A stretch of 64,000 nucleotides of DNA from Hyphomonadaceae bacterium UBA5336 (lineage in GTDB: Bacteria > Pseudomonadota > Alphaproteobacteria > Caulobacterales > Hyphomonadaceae). Below are positions 9,128 to 17,718 of this stretch, one piece after another. Under the pieces are notes generated by a model. It did not search any database. It worked only from the letters and a program-made list of their open reading frames with translations, and was not told the DNA's origin. Both the position numbers and the translations under genes were made by a program. The stretch is from contig DHQO01000042.1 of the NCBI GenBank assembly GCA_002408125.1, positions 84,310-148,309 on the forward strand, in the 5' to 3' direction. Each line of letters begins with the position of its first letter. Position 1 is the first letter of the stretch.

Positions 9128-9678
9128 ACCTGTTCTTCCGACTGATCATCCTGATCATCCGCAATCTCACCGTCGCAAAGCCGATCGATTATCTCGAGCC
9201 GGCGACACTGAAGTTCAAAGTCTGGATCACCGACCAGGATGCCTTCCAGCACATGAACAATGCCATCTACATGTCGATTGCCGACCTGGCGGTGATAGAT
9301 CTGTTGATGCGCACGGGCGTGGCCAAGAACATGCGCAAGAACGGCATCTCCCCGGTCGTGGTCCACAAGAGCTGTACTTACCTGAAAATGCTCAAGTTTC
9401 CTCAGGCCTATGAGGTCCGCAGCCGGTTCACCGCCTGGGACGGATCCTACATCTTTTTCGAGCATCTCTTTGAGCGGAACGGCAAGCTGCATGCGCGCGC
9501 CGTGACGGTCGGGCGCCTGGTCGGCCGGCGCGGCAAGCACCCCACGGTGCAGGAAGCCATGGAAACGCTCGGCTGGGAGAACGTGCCGGAAAGCCCCCCG
9601 CTTACCGAAGACGAACAGCGCCTGCTGGCCGCCATCCGCGCCGAACGGGCTGCCACCAAGTCGGCACCCGAAGCCTAG
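9124..9678 (+). CDS. Hotdog-fold acyl-CoA thioesterase-like protein (THEM6/4HBT type)
   Basis: A 184-aa protein with a hydrophobic N-terminal segment (residues 3-13) and one 4HBT-like hotdog domain. The motif D-A-F-Q-H-M-N-N-A-x-Y (about 38-48) corresponds to the D-x-x-x-H-x-N-N-x-x-Y signature of thioesterases, so the catalytic Asp and substrate-binding region are retained. It overlaps the upstream oxidoreductase by 4 bp, implying coupled expression. It probably hydrolyses an acyl-thioester linked to the oxidoreductase's pathway; the substrate is unidentified. It converges on the holin gene, with the two stops overlapping. Confidence 0.8.
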   Translation: MNLFFRLIILIIRNLTVAKPIDYLEPATLKFKVWITDQDAFQHMNNAIYMSIADLAVIDLLMRTGVAKNMRKNGISPVVVHKSCTYLKMLKFPQAYEVRSRFTAWDGSYIFFEHLFERNGKLHARAVTVGRLVGRRGKHPTVQEAMETLGWENVPESPPLTEDEQRLLAAIRAERAATKSAPEA

Positions 9679-10154
9679 CGCCCGCCAGCACCAGGCTTGC
9701 CGCTCGGCCCGCGATCGCCGAACCACCAGAGCGTTGCAGCTGTCGCAGCGAATGTCGCCGTCTCGGTGATCTCGGCCCGCCCGGCAAGGTCGGCCTGGAA
9801 GAAGATCGCCGCGGAGATCAGCCAGAGCAGAAAGGTCAGCACCGGGCGCGTGAGCCCGCGCACCGCGTCGACCCATTTATAGGAAGACGCGATGGCCGCC
9901 TCTGCCGCCATGGAGGCCGAGAGCCCTTCCCAGCTGCCGCGTGTATCCGTCAGCGCCAGCTCGGCCTCGGTCTCCTGCGCGTCGGCGCGCATCTGCAGCT
10001 CCAGAAGCGCCGATTCATGGCCCCAGCGAGCCCGCTCATGCGCCTGCTCCTGCCGGCGCTCGAAAAAGGCCGCGGTCCGGCCCAGCGCCGTACCGAGCAG
10101 GCCGAATATCCCGCCCCCCGCCGCGCTGGCGGCCACTCCCATCAGGTCTGCCAT
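9675..10154 (-). CDS. GTA-type holin, three TM segments
   Basis: A 159-aa protein resembling the 'holin of 3TMs, for gene-transfer release' family (PF11351). There is a glycine-rich hydrophobic segment at 8-26, a long charged helix at 32-90, the conserved WVDAVRGLTRP motif at 94-103, and paired TM helices at about 103-120 and 132-146 ending in W-x-F-G-D-R. Holins of this family permeabilise the inner membrane so the endolysin can reach the wall, releasing GTA particles. It overlaps the endolysin gene by 13 bp. It lies about 30 kb from the GTA structural cluster, as lysis genes do in Rhodobacter. Confidence 0.85.
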   Translation of the reverse strand: MADLMGVAASAAGGGIFGLLGTALGRTAAFFERRQEQAHERARWGHESALLELQMRADAQETEAELALTDTRGSWEGLSASMAAEAAIASSYKWVDAVRGLTRPVLTFLLWLISAAIFFQADLAGRAEITETATFAATAATLWWFGDRGPSGKPGAGGR

Positions 10155-10585
10155 AGAGGTTCGCTCCCGCGATAGAACCAGCGCGCCGGACGCGCGCGCC
10201 GGTCGAGATGAAGGAAGGTCCGGGCAAGGCCGAGCCCCGTGAAGCCGAGCAAAACTGCGGTCTCCAGCAGGGCTTGGCGGTCATGTCCGGCAAGGGCGAT
10301 GTCCACCGCCAGACGCTTGTGCTGGCTTGCCGGCGCGCCGCCGACGGCCGCGTTCCACAGCGCGCAACGGTGGCCCGAGGTGATGACAAGCGCCCTGCCC
10401 GCCCGCCCGCGCAAAGCCTCCAGCGCATCCAGGAAGTCCGGATCGTGCCAGTACTCGCCGGCGCAGAACCGGCCGCTACAGCGGCAGGCCAGCTCACGGA
10501 TGCTGAAATGCGGCCAGCGCCAGTCTGCGATTCGGCTGATTGCGGCGGATCTGTCGGCGAACAACATGCCGGCCAGTCTGGGCAT
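10142..10585 (-). CDS. M15-type peptidase, probable GTA endolysin
   Basis: A 147-aa protein of the Peptidase_M15_3 family of phage and GTA endolysins, which cut peptide cross-links of the murein. The zinc ligands are visible as H89 and D95 (SQHKRLAVD) and H126 (FLHLD). Conserved features before them are FSIRELAC (residues 27-34) and TSGHRC (69-74). There is no signal peptide, which fits release through a holin. It overlaps the three-TM holin gene by 13 bp, and this arrangement supports a lysis cassette. A housekeeping carboxypeptidase is less likely because of the missing export signal. Confidence 0.85.
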   Translation of the reverse strand: MPRLAGMLFADRSAAISRIADWRWPHFSIRELACRCSGRFCAGEYWHDPDFLDALEALRGRAGRALVITSGHRCALWNAAVGGAPASQHKRLAVDIALAGHDRQALLETAVLLGFTGLGLARTFLHLDRRARPARWFYRGSEPLWQT

Positions 10586-10627
10586 GGCTCAGGCCGGTCG
10601 GATAGGTGCCGGTTTATCCGGCGGACG

Positions 10628-10801
10628 TCAGTCTTCCTGCTTGCCCATGGCCGCGAGCACGGCGGAAATGGCAAAGCCCGCGCCGGCGACGATATAATTC
10701 ATCGCCATGCGCGAACCGGGCTCGACCTGAAAATAGGTATAGACGGCCAGCACAATCGACACCGTGATCAGGATGATGATTGCGATGTGCCGACCGTTCA
10801 T
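10628..10801 (-). CDS. 57-aa two-TM peptide, unknown
   Basis: A short frame of 57 codons: a hydrophobic helix at about residues 5-24, a short loop with PGSR, a second helix at about 32-50, and a charged tail ending KQED. It starts 5 bp after the nitronate monooxygenase stop and ends 42 bp before the endolysin, so it sits inside the putative operon. Possibly a small membrane accessory (second holin or spanin-like), but no family is recognised. Confidence 0.6.
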   Translation of the reverse strand: MNGRHIAIIILITVSIVLAVYTYFQVEPGSRMAMNYIVAGAGFAISAVLAAMGKQED

Positions 10802-10806
10802 GACCT

Positions 10807-11805
10807 CTATCCCCCTGTTTCGATTGTCTTGCGCGAGAAGGCACGTCCCGCCTGCAGCGCCGCAATCGCACCATGATACTCATGATCGAGCTGGTCGACA
10901 AACTCTGCGACGGACATGCGCGACTTCACCGCGCCGACGCCCTGTCCGGCGCCCCAGATATCCTTCCACGCCTTGGCCTTGGTATTGCCGCCCGAGCCGA
11001 AATTCATCTTCGACGGGTCGCTGACCGGCAGGGCGTCAGGGTCGAGCCCCGCCGCCTCGATGGACTGGCGCAGATAGTTGCCGTGCACGCCGGTAAAGAG
11101 GTTTGTGTAGACGATATCCTCGGCCCTGCCCTCGACAATCCCGTCCTTGTAGCCCTCATTGGCATTGGCCTCGTGGCAGGCAATGAAGGCCGAGCCGATA
11201 TAGCCGAAATCCGCGCCCATGGCCTGGGCGGCAGCGACCGCGCCGCCATTGGCGATGGCCCCCGACAGGGCGAGCGGGCCGTCGAAGAACTCGCGAATCT
11301 CCTGGACCAGCGCAAACGGGGAAAGCCGGCCGGCATGGCCCCCGGCGCCCGAGCAAACCGCGATCAAACCGTCTGCGCCCTTTTCCAGAGCCTTCCGGGC
11401 AAAACCGATATCGATGATGTCATGCATAGTGATGCCACCATATGAGTGGATGGCATCATTGACCTCCACCCGGGCCCCCAGGGATGTGATCACCAGCGGC
11501 ACCTTGTACTTCACGCACATCTCGACATCGTGCTCGAGCCGGTTGTTGGACTTGTGCACGATCTGGTTGACCGCAAAGGGCGCGGCCGGGCGGTCGGGGT
11601 TCTTGGCGTTATGGTCTGCCAGCTCGCTGGTGATCCGGTCGAGCCAATCGTCCAGCTGGGCTTCCGGGCGCGCGTTCAGCGCCGGAAAGCTGCCGATCAC
11701 CCCGGCCTTGCACTGGGCAATGACGAGTTCCGGGCTGGAAATGATGAAGAGCGGTGAGCCGATCACCGGCAGGCGCGTATTCTGAAGGACTGGCGGCAGG
11801 GCCAT
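10807..11805 (-). CDS. Nitronate monooxygenase family protein
   Basis: A 332-aa FMN-dependent TIM-barrel enzyme of the nitronate monooxygenase (2-nitropropane dioxygenase) family, which oxidises propionate 3-nitronate or related nitronates. The hallmark SGAGGHAG motif (about residues 153-160), containing the catalytic His, is present, with the FMN phosphate-binding ALSGAIANGG stretch after it. It is the first gene of a packed minus-strand group continuing with the two-TM peptide, endolysin and holin. Its start is divergent from mutA across 228 bp. Confidence 0.9.
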   Translation of the reverse strand: MALPPVLQNTRLPVIGSPLFIISSPELVIAQCKAGVIGSFPALNARPEAQLDDWLDRITSELADHNAKNPDRPAAPFAVNQIVHKSNNRLEHDVEMCVKYKVPLVITSLGARVEVNDAIHSYGGITMHDIIDIGFARKALEKGADGLIAVCSGAGGHAGRLSPFALVQEIREFFDGPLALSGAIANGGAVAAAQAMGADFGYIGSAFIACHEANANEGYKDGIVEGRAEDIVYTNLFTGVHGNYLRQSIEAAGLDPDALPVSDPSKMNFGSGGNTKAKAWKDIWGAGQGVGAVKSRMSVAEFVDQLDHEYHGAIAALQAGRAFSRKTIETGG

Positions 11806-12033
11806 GACACTCCCCTATGATTTGTCTGGTCTTTGCTCACAGGTAGCCAATGCGGCGTTGAGGGCAAGGGCGCCGCAGGGTCAACCCTGCCCGGCTGGCC
11901 TCACGACAGTGCCCCTTCATTTGCCTGGGTGCGTTGCGGTAACACGAGGTCATGCGTCAGAATGAGCCCGGGCGTGCTCTTGACGCTCGCGTAAGGAGAC
12001 GTCCTATTCGGCCCAGATTGACGGGAAGACCAT
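11806..12033. promoter_or_regulatory. Divergent intergenic region, nitronate monooxygenase / mutA
   Basis: A 228-bp gap between divergent starts. It must carry the promoters of the mut unit and of the nitronate monooxygenase-lysis unit. No gene with credible coding features is visible in it and I cannot assign individual elements. Confidence 0.5.
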
Positions 12034-13992
12034 ATGGCCGACGACATTCTCTCGCTGTCGAGCGAATTTGAAACTGCCAGCGAAGCCGATTGGCTGACCG
12101 CTGTTGAAAAGGCCCTGAAGGGCAAGGGTGCGGACACGCTCGTAAAGTCGCGCCCCGGCGATCCTGATATCCGCCCGCTTTACCGCGAGACAGATTTCCC
12201 GTCCGCGACCGATCCGCTCGGCCAGCCCGGCACTGCGCCGTTCCTGCGCGGCCCGGCGGCGGAGCGCGATGCCTGGCTGCCCTGGGATATCCGCCAGGCC
12301 TTCACCCATCCCGATCCGGCGACAACGAATGCCGAAATCCTGCGCGACCTGGAACGCGGCGTCAGCTCCATCGAGCTGAAGCTCGACTGCACCGGCGAGA
12401 CCGGCGTCTCCATCACCGGCGCCGAACGGCTGGCCGCCGCGCTTGAAGGCGTGGATGCCAGCATCGCCGCCATCGCCCTCGACCATGGCGGCGGGACCGG
12501 TGCACGTTCGGCTTCCCTGCTGGCCGTCTGGGCCGAAAGCCAGGCTGAACCGAAAGCCCAGAAGCTCGCCTTCAATATCGATCCGCTCGGCGCGCTGCAG
12601 CGCACCGGCGAGATCGAGAACGGTCTGGACAATGCCTTCCGCCGCTGCGCGGGCCTCACCGAAACGCTCGCCCTGCGCTTCCCGCTCTCGACCTGCCTGC
12701 GCGTGGATGCCCGTCCTGTGCATGAGGCTGGCGGTTCGCGCGCACAGGAACTCGGCGCGCTCATCGCTCACGGCGTGGATACGCTGCGCCGGCTCGACGC
12801 GCTCGGCGTGTCGCCGGAGCTTGCCGCCCGGCAAATGCTGTTCACGCTGGCCGTGGACGCCAATTATGGCGTGGAGGCCGCCAAGCTGCGCGCGGCACGC
12901 CGGCTCTGGGCGCGCTGTCTGGAAGCGCTCGGCATTGAGGGCCAGCCCATGCTGCTCCAGGCTGTCACTTCCGCGCGCATGCTGACGCGCTATGATGCCT
13001 GGGTGAACATGCTGCGCGGCACCGGCGCCTGCTTCGGCGCGTCGATTGGCGGAGCCGATGTCATCACCGTGCGCCCGTTCAACGAAGCGCTGGGTGTGCC
13101 GGACGAACTTGGCCGGCGCGTGGCCCGCAACACGCAGATCATCGCCATGGAAGAGTCCAATCTCGGCAAGGTTGCCGATCCGGTTGGCGGCGCCTGGTTT
13201 GTCGAGACGCTGGGCGAGGAGATGGCGGAGGCCGCCTGGGCCGAGTTCCAGGCCATCGAGGCCGAAGGCGGCTATGGCGCGAGCCTGATGAAGGATGCCT
13301 TCCAGCACCGCGTCGCCGAGGTGCGCGCCGCCCGCATGAAGAATATCACGAAACGCAAGGTGGAGATCACCGGCGTGTCGGCCTTCCCGTTGCTCGACGA
13401 GGTCGAGGCGCCCGTGGCCGAGGTCGAGTTCTCCGAAGGCCGCGAGAGCGTGGATGCCGGCGCGCTCAACACGCTCCTGCCCTCACTGGCGCAGGTCGAG
13501 GCCGAAGACAGCCTGGCCGAGCCCTTCACCCCAGTCCGCCTCGCCGAACCTTTCGAGCGCCTGCGCGACCATGCACTGAAGGCCGAGGCAAAGACCGGCA
13601 AGCGCCCGGCCATTTTCCTCGCCACGCTCGGGCCCCTGGCCGAGCATACGGCGCGCGCGGACTTCGCCCGGAACTTCTTCGCCGCCGGCGGCATTGAAGC
13701 CAAGACCGCGCCCGTCCCGCCGGAAAACCCGGCAGGCCTCGTCGCAGCCTGGAAGGCCTCCGGCGCCCGCCTCGCCGTGCTCTGCGGCAGCGATGCACGC
13801 TATGGCGAAGAGGCCGAAGCCGCCGCAAAGGCCCTGAAAGAGGCCGGCGTGCAGCGGCTCTATCTCGCCGGCCGGCCAGGGGACAGTGAAACAGCCGTCC
13901 GCGAGGCGGGCGTAGACAGCTTCATCCATGTCGGCGTTGATGTGGTAGCCGCGCTGGAACTGGCGCACACGGAATTGGGGGTAAGTTCATGA
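12034..13992 (+). CDS. mutA: Methylmalonyl-CoA mutase small subunit
   Basis: A 652-aa protein matching the small, non-catalytic subunit of heterodimeric methylmalonyl-CoA mutase. It has a TIM-barrel-like N-terminal part and a degenerate cobalamin-binding C-terminal domain (about residues 510-650) without the D-x-H-x-x-G motif. With MutB it converts (R)-methylmalonyl-CoA to succinyl-CoA in propionyl-CoA assimilation. Its stop overlaps the following lipoprotein gene (ATGA), and mutB comes after that gene. Confidence 0.93.
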   Translation: MADDILSLSSEFETASEADWLTAVEKALKGKGADTLVKSRPGDPDIRPLYRETDFPSATDPLGQPGTAPFLRGPAAERDAWLPWDIRQAFTHPDPATTNAEILRDLERGVSSIELKLDCTGETGVSITGAERLAAALEGVDASIAAIALDHGGGTGARSASLLAVWAESQAEPKAQKLAFNIDPLGALQRTGEIENGLDNAFRRCAGLTETLALRFPLSTCLRVDARPVHEAGGSRAQELGALIAHGVDTLRRLDALGVSPELAARQMLFTLAVDANYGVEAAKLRAARRLWARCLEALGIEGQPMLLQAVTSARMLTRYDAWVNMLRGTGACFGASIGGADVITVRPFNEALGVPDELGRRVARNTQIIAMEESNLGKVADPVGGAWFVETLGEEMAEAAWAEFQAIEAEGGYGASLMKDAFQHRVAEVRAARMKNITKRKVEITGVSAFPLLDEVEAPVAEVEFSEGRESVDAGALNTLLPSLAQVEAEDSLAEPFTPVRLAEPFERLRDHALKAEAKTGKRPAIFLATLGPLAEHTARADFARNFFAAGGIEAKTAPVPPENPAGLVAAWKASGARLAVLCGSDARYGEEAEAAAKALKEAGVQRLYLAGRPGDSETAVREAGVDSFIHVGVDVVAALELAHTELGVSS

Positions 13993-14504
13993 ACAAGGCC
14001 ATGACGTGCGCACTTGGCGCAATCGCACTTCTCACAGTATCAGGATGCACGGAGAAAACTTCGCAAGTGGCTGAGTATCCCGCCATGATCCTGGGCAACT
14101 GGGAGTGCGACTTCCGCATGAACGAAGACGGCATGAAGATGAACGGAACGCTGGAGGCGGTTTATCGGCGCGACGGGACCACCACCGGAACGGGCGAATT
14201 CAAGATGGAAGTCGAAGGCAACACCTACGACTTCATTGTAACCATGGACGCGACCTATCTGATCGAAGGCGCCATCATAGATGAAACCCTGACCGGCGTT
14301 TCACTGGACGAGATGAAAATCGAAGGTCCGATCCTCCAGCAGATCGAGGAAAAGGTCCTGATCTCGCTGATGGAATCGGAAATCGAAGCTGCATTCGCCG
14401 ATGACGACGTCATCTCATCGCGCATCGATGTGCTCAACCAGAACACCTTCAAGTATACTGACCTGGATGAAGGCACCCAGGAATCCTGCAAGCGGGTCAG
14501 TTAG
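13989..14504 (+). CDS. Lipoprotein of unknown function between mutA and mutB
   Basis: A 171-aa protein with a lipoprotein signal (lipobox TVSGC, Cys20). The mature part begins with a W-E-C-D-F pattern and is rich in Thr and acidic residues, looking like a small lipocalin- or META-like beta structure; no family is recognised. It overlaps the mutA stop by 4 bp and ends 18 bp before mutB, so it is translated with the mutase although a secreted lipoprotein has no evident role in a cytoplasmic B12 enzyme. Base composition is somewhat more AT-rich than mutA and mutB, suggesting later insertion. Confidence 0.75.
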   Translation: MNKAMTCALGAIALLTVSGCTEKTSQVAEYPAMILGNWECDFRMNEDGMKMNGTLEAVYRRDGTTTGTGEFKMEVEGNTYDFIVTMDATYLIEGAIIDETLTGVSLDEMKIEGPILQQIEEKVLISLMESEIEAAFADDDVISSRIDVLNQNTFKYTDLDEGTQESCKRVS

Positions 14505-14522
14505 GCCACGGAGACAAGTACA

Positions 14523-16682
14523 ATGACCACCGTGTTCCCGGACTTTACGAAACTCGATCTCGGCAAGCCGGCCTCTGGCGGCGCGCCGGCCAGTGGCGCG
14601 GCCTGGGAAACCCCTGAAGGCATTCCGGTGAAGCCCGCCTACAGCGCGGCCGACACTGCGCCGCTCGACTGGCTCGACGATTTCCCCGGCCTCGCGCCCT
14701 TTGGCCGTGGCCCCTACCCGACCATGTACACCCAGCGGCCCTGGACGATCCGGCAATATGCCGGCTTTTCCACCGCCGAGGATTCCAACGCCTTCTACCG
14801 CCGCAACCTCGCCGCGGGACAGAAGGGCCTCTCGGTCGCCTTCGACCTGGCCACCCACCGGGGCTATGACAGCGATCATCCCCGCGTCGTCGGCGATGTC
14901 GGCATGGCGGGGGTGGCCATCGATTCCATCTACGATATGCGCACGCTGTTTTCCGGCATCCCGCTGGACCAGATGTCGGTCTCGATGACCATGAACGGCG
15001 CCGTGCTGCCCGTCATGGCGCTCTATATCGTGGCCGCCGAGGAACAGGGCGTGTCCGCTTCCAGCCTCTCCGGGACCATTCAGAACGACATTCTGAAAGA
15101 GTTCATGGTGCGCAACACCTATATCTATCCGCCCAAGCCGAGCATGCGGATCATCTCCGACATCTTTGCCTATACCTCGCAAAACATGCCGCGCTTCAAC
15201 TCGATCTCGATCAGCGGCTACCATATGCAGGAAGCCGGCGCGACGGCGGATCTGGAGCTGGCCTACACGCTCGCCGATGGCATCGAGTATATCCGCGCTG
15301 GCGTGGCCGCGGGCCTTGATGTCGACGCGTTTGCCCCGCGCCTCTCCTTCTTCTGGGCGATCGGCATGAACACCTTCATGGAAGTCGCCAAGATGCGCGC
15401 CGCGCGCCTGCTCTGGGCCAAACTGGTGAGCGAGGAATTCTCTCCGAAGAGTTCCAAGTCCATCTCCCTGCGTACCCACAGCCAGACGTCCGGCTGGTCG
15501 CTCACCGCCCAGGATGTCTATAACAATGCGATCCGCACCTGCCTGGAAGCCATCGCGGCCGCCGGCGGGCAGACCCAGTCGCTGCACACAAACGCCTTCG
15601 ACGAAGCCCTCGCCCTGCCGACGGACTTCTCCGCCCGCATTGCGCGCAACACCCAGCTCTTCCTGCAGCAGGAAGGCGGCGCGGCGCAGACCATCGACCC
15701 CTGGGGCGGCTCGTATTATGTCGAACGCCTCACTCACGATCTCGCCGCCAAGGCGCTCGGCCATATCGCCGAGGTCGAGAAGATGGGCGGCATGGCCAGG
15801 GCCATCGAGGAAGGCATCCCGAAACTGCGCATCGAGGAAGCCGCCGCCAACACCCAGGCGCGCATCGACAGCGGCGCGCAGACGGTGGTCGGCGTGAACA
15901 AGTTCCAGCTCGATGAGGATGAGGATGTGCCGGTTCTGAAGGTGGACAATGCCACCGTGCGCCGGATGCAGCTCGACAAGCTCGCGCGTCTGAAAGCAGA
16001 GCGCGATGAAGGCCAGGTGACCGCCGCGCTGGATGCCATCGCCAATGCCGCCGCCGGCACCGAGGGCAACCTGCTCGCCCTCGCCGTGGAAGCCGCGCGC
16101 GCCAAGGCCACGGTCGGGGAAATCTCCGAGGCCGTCGAGCGCAGCCAGGGCCGCCACAAGGCCGTGATCCGCTCGATCCAGGGCGTCTACGGCGCCGGCG
16201 TCGCGAAAGACGACAAGGCGGCGGCAGCGCGCGACAAGGCTGAGTCCTTTGCCAAGACCCATGGACGCAAGCCGAAAATCTATATCGCGAAAATGGGCCA
16301 GGACGGTCATGATCGCGGCCAGAAGGTCGTTGCCTCGGCGCTGATGGACCTTGGCTGGGACGTGGAAATCGGCCCGCTCTTCCAGACGCCTGAAGAAGCC
16401 GCCAAGGCCGCCCGAGAAGCCGGCGTGGACATTGTCGCGGCCTCCTCGCTCGCGGCGGGCCACCTGACCCTGGTGCCGGAACTGAAACGCGCGCTCGGCA
16501 ATGAAGGCGCGGTGGCGACCCGCATCATGGTCGGCGGCGTCATCCCGCCCGGCGATTTCGACGCCCTGCGCACCGCCGGCGCCAGCGCCATCTTCCCGCC
16601 CGGCACCGTCATCGCCGACAGCGCCATCACCATGCTGGATTTTCTTGAAGATGACGGCGGCAAGGGCGTGGCGGCGGAGTGA
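14523..16682 (+). CDS. mutB: Methylmalonyl-CoA mutase large (catalytic) subunit
   Basis: A 719-aa catalytic subunit. The TIM barrel (about residues 40-400) contains the substrate-binding stretch around RPWTIRQYAGF and the conserved SMTMNGAVLP segment. The C-terminal cobalamin domain (about 585-719) has the D-x-H-x-x-G motif as GQDGHDRG, with lower-ligand His596. It carries out the B12-dependent rearrangement of methylmalonyl-CoA to succinyl-CoA. Length is typical. Its stop overlaps the GTG start of the next lipoprotein gene. Confidence 0.96.
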   Translation: MTTVFPDFTKLDLGKPASGGAPASGAAWETPEGIPVKPAYSAADTAPLDWLDDFPGLAPFGRGPYPTMYTQRPWTIRQYAGFSTAEDSNAFYRRNLAAGQKGLSVAFDLATHRGYDSDHPRVVGDVGMAGVAIDSIYDMRTLFSGIPLDQMSVSMTMNGAVLPVMALYIVAAEEQGVSASSLSGTIQNDILKEFMVRNTYIYPPKPSMRIISDIFAYTSQNMPRFNSISISGYHMQEAGATADLELAYTLADGIEYIRAGVAAGLDVDAFAPRLSFFWAIGMNTFMEVAKMRAARLLWAKLVSEEFSPKSSKSISLRTHSQTSGWSLTAQDVYNNAIRTCLEAIAAAGGQTQSLHTNAFDEALALPTDFSARIARNTQLFLQQEGGAAQTIDPWGGSYYVERLTHDLAAKALGHIAEVEKMGGMARAIEEGIPKLRIEEAAANTQARIDSGAQTVVGVNKFQLDEDEDVPVLKVDNATVRRMQLDKLARLKAERDEGQVTAALDAIANAAAGTEGNLLALAVEAARAKATVGEISEAVERSQGRHKAVIRSIQGVYGAGVAKDDKAAAARDKAESFAKTHGRKPKIYIAKMGQDGHDRGQKVVASALMDLGWDVEIGPLFQTPEEAAKAAREAGVDIVAASSLAAGHLTLVPELKRALGNEGAVATRIMVGGVIPPGDFDALRTAGASAIFPPGTVIADSAITMLDFLEDDGGKGVAAE

Positions 16683-17548
16683 GAGGGGTTGTGATCAGAC
16701 CAAACACTTTAGGCTCCATCGCCTTGATGGCGCTGCTCACAACGGGATGCGTCAAAGGCACAACACCCACATATACAACAGAAATAGAGGGCTCCGCCTT
16801 TGAAGTCCGGGTCTCTTATTCAACCTCGTATGACAATGGGAGTTCGTCAGGACACTCCACACTGATCGAACGGGTGATTGAAGTCAGCGATGATGGGATC
16901 GTTGTTGAATTCGACTTTGCAGAACAGACTTCTGACTCCGCCAAAGCACGTGAGTGGCGTTATCCCGCTCGGCTGCTAGTGACGAACGATGGGGAAGTCG
17001 AACTCGTCAATCCCGATGAACTGGCCGAACGGAATCGCAATTGGAGAAATCAGGCAGGCTTTGATAAATCAGCTTGCGGTCAATGGTACTTCACTTGGAA
17101 CGCCTTCAAAATAGAATGCGACCCCTATTCTGTTGTTAGTGAACTAGAGTCTTATAATCTCCATTTGCCAAACATTCATGAAGGCATTGAATTCTCAGAG
17201 CCGGGAACACTTCACCCTCAAACATTAGAGTTGGCAGAAGACGTTCCGACAACTCTGGTTGCGACCTTCGAACTAGACCCGGAAGCCATTCGGATGGATC
17301 GCGCCGAAGAGGATGTTATCACCGCGCAAATAGTGGGGCCTCGTGACCTCACACTTGAAGACGCATTGTTGGACCGAGAATCCGAAGAAGTTCGGGGCAC
17401 ACTCAAAACGACATTGGAACTTGACGGGAATAATCGAATTACAAGTCGAACACGGGTCACGGTCATTTCCATCGAATTTGATGATGGCACGAACGAGCGA
17501 ATGACAAGCAGGGTAACGACTCACCGAAGACTACTTTCTGAAGATTGA
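16679..17548 (+). CDS. Lipoprotein of unknown function downstream of mutB
   Basis: A 289-aa protein with a GTG start in a GTGA overlap with mutB and a lipoprotein signal ending in LTTGC (Cys24). The mature region is acidic and Ser/Thr-rich with no domain I recognise. Codon use is unlike the neighbours: many A/T-ending codons (for example AGA, TTA, AAT, ATA) and clearly lower GC than mutB, which suggests acquisition from elsewhere. It mirrors the other lipoprotein placed after mutA, though I see no clear similarity between the two beyond the signal peptide. An alternative start is GTG at 16691. Confidence 0.72.
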   Translation: MRGVVIRPNTLGSIALMALLTTGCVKGTTPTYTTEIEGSAFEVRVSYSTSYDNGSSSGHSTLIERVIEVSDDGIVVEFDFAEQTSDSAKAREWRYPARLLVTNDGEVELVNPDELAERNRNWRNQAGFDKSACGQWYFTWNAFKIECDPYSVVSELESYNLHLPNIHEGIEFSEPGTLHPQTLELAEDVPTTLVATFELDPEAIRMDRAEEDVITAQIVGPRDLTLEDALLDRESEEVRGTLKTTLELDGNNRITSRTRVTVISIEFDDGTNERMTSRVTTHRRLLSED

Positions 17549-17718
17549 AGGATTTCCTGCCCTGCCCAGACTAAACTTGAGTGGCTGATATCGTCATCCA
17601 TCGGAAAGGTACGCGATCAGGTTCGAGCAAGTTCAAGGCTAGCAATTTCAGCAGAATCCAACAGAAATCACGCTTGGATTTTATCGTGCCCGTACGGTGA
17701 TATGAAGCTAGCTGCCAA

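Noticed and set aside
14415..16463. 682-codon minus-strand frame across mutB
   Set aside because: Antisense shadow of mutB, whose cobalamin motif and length are clear.
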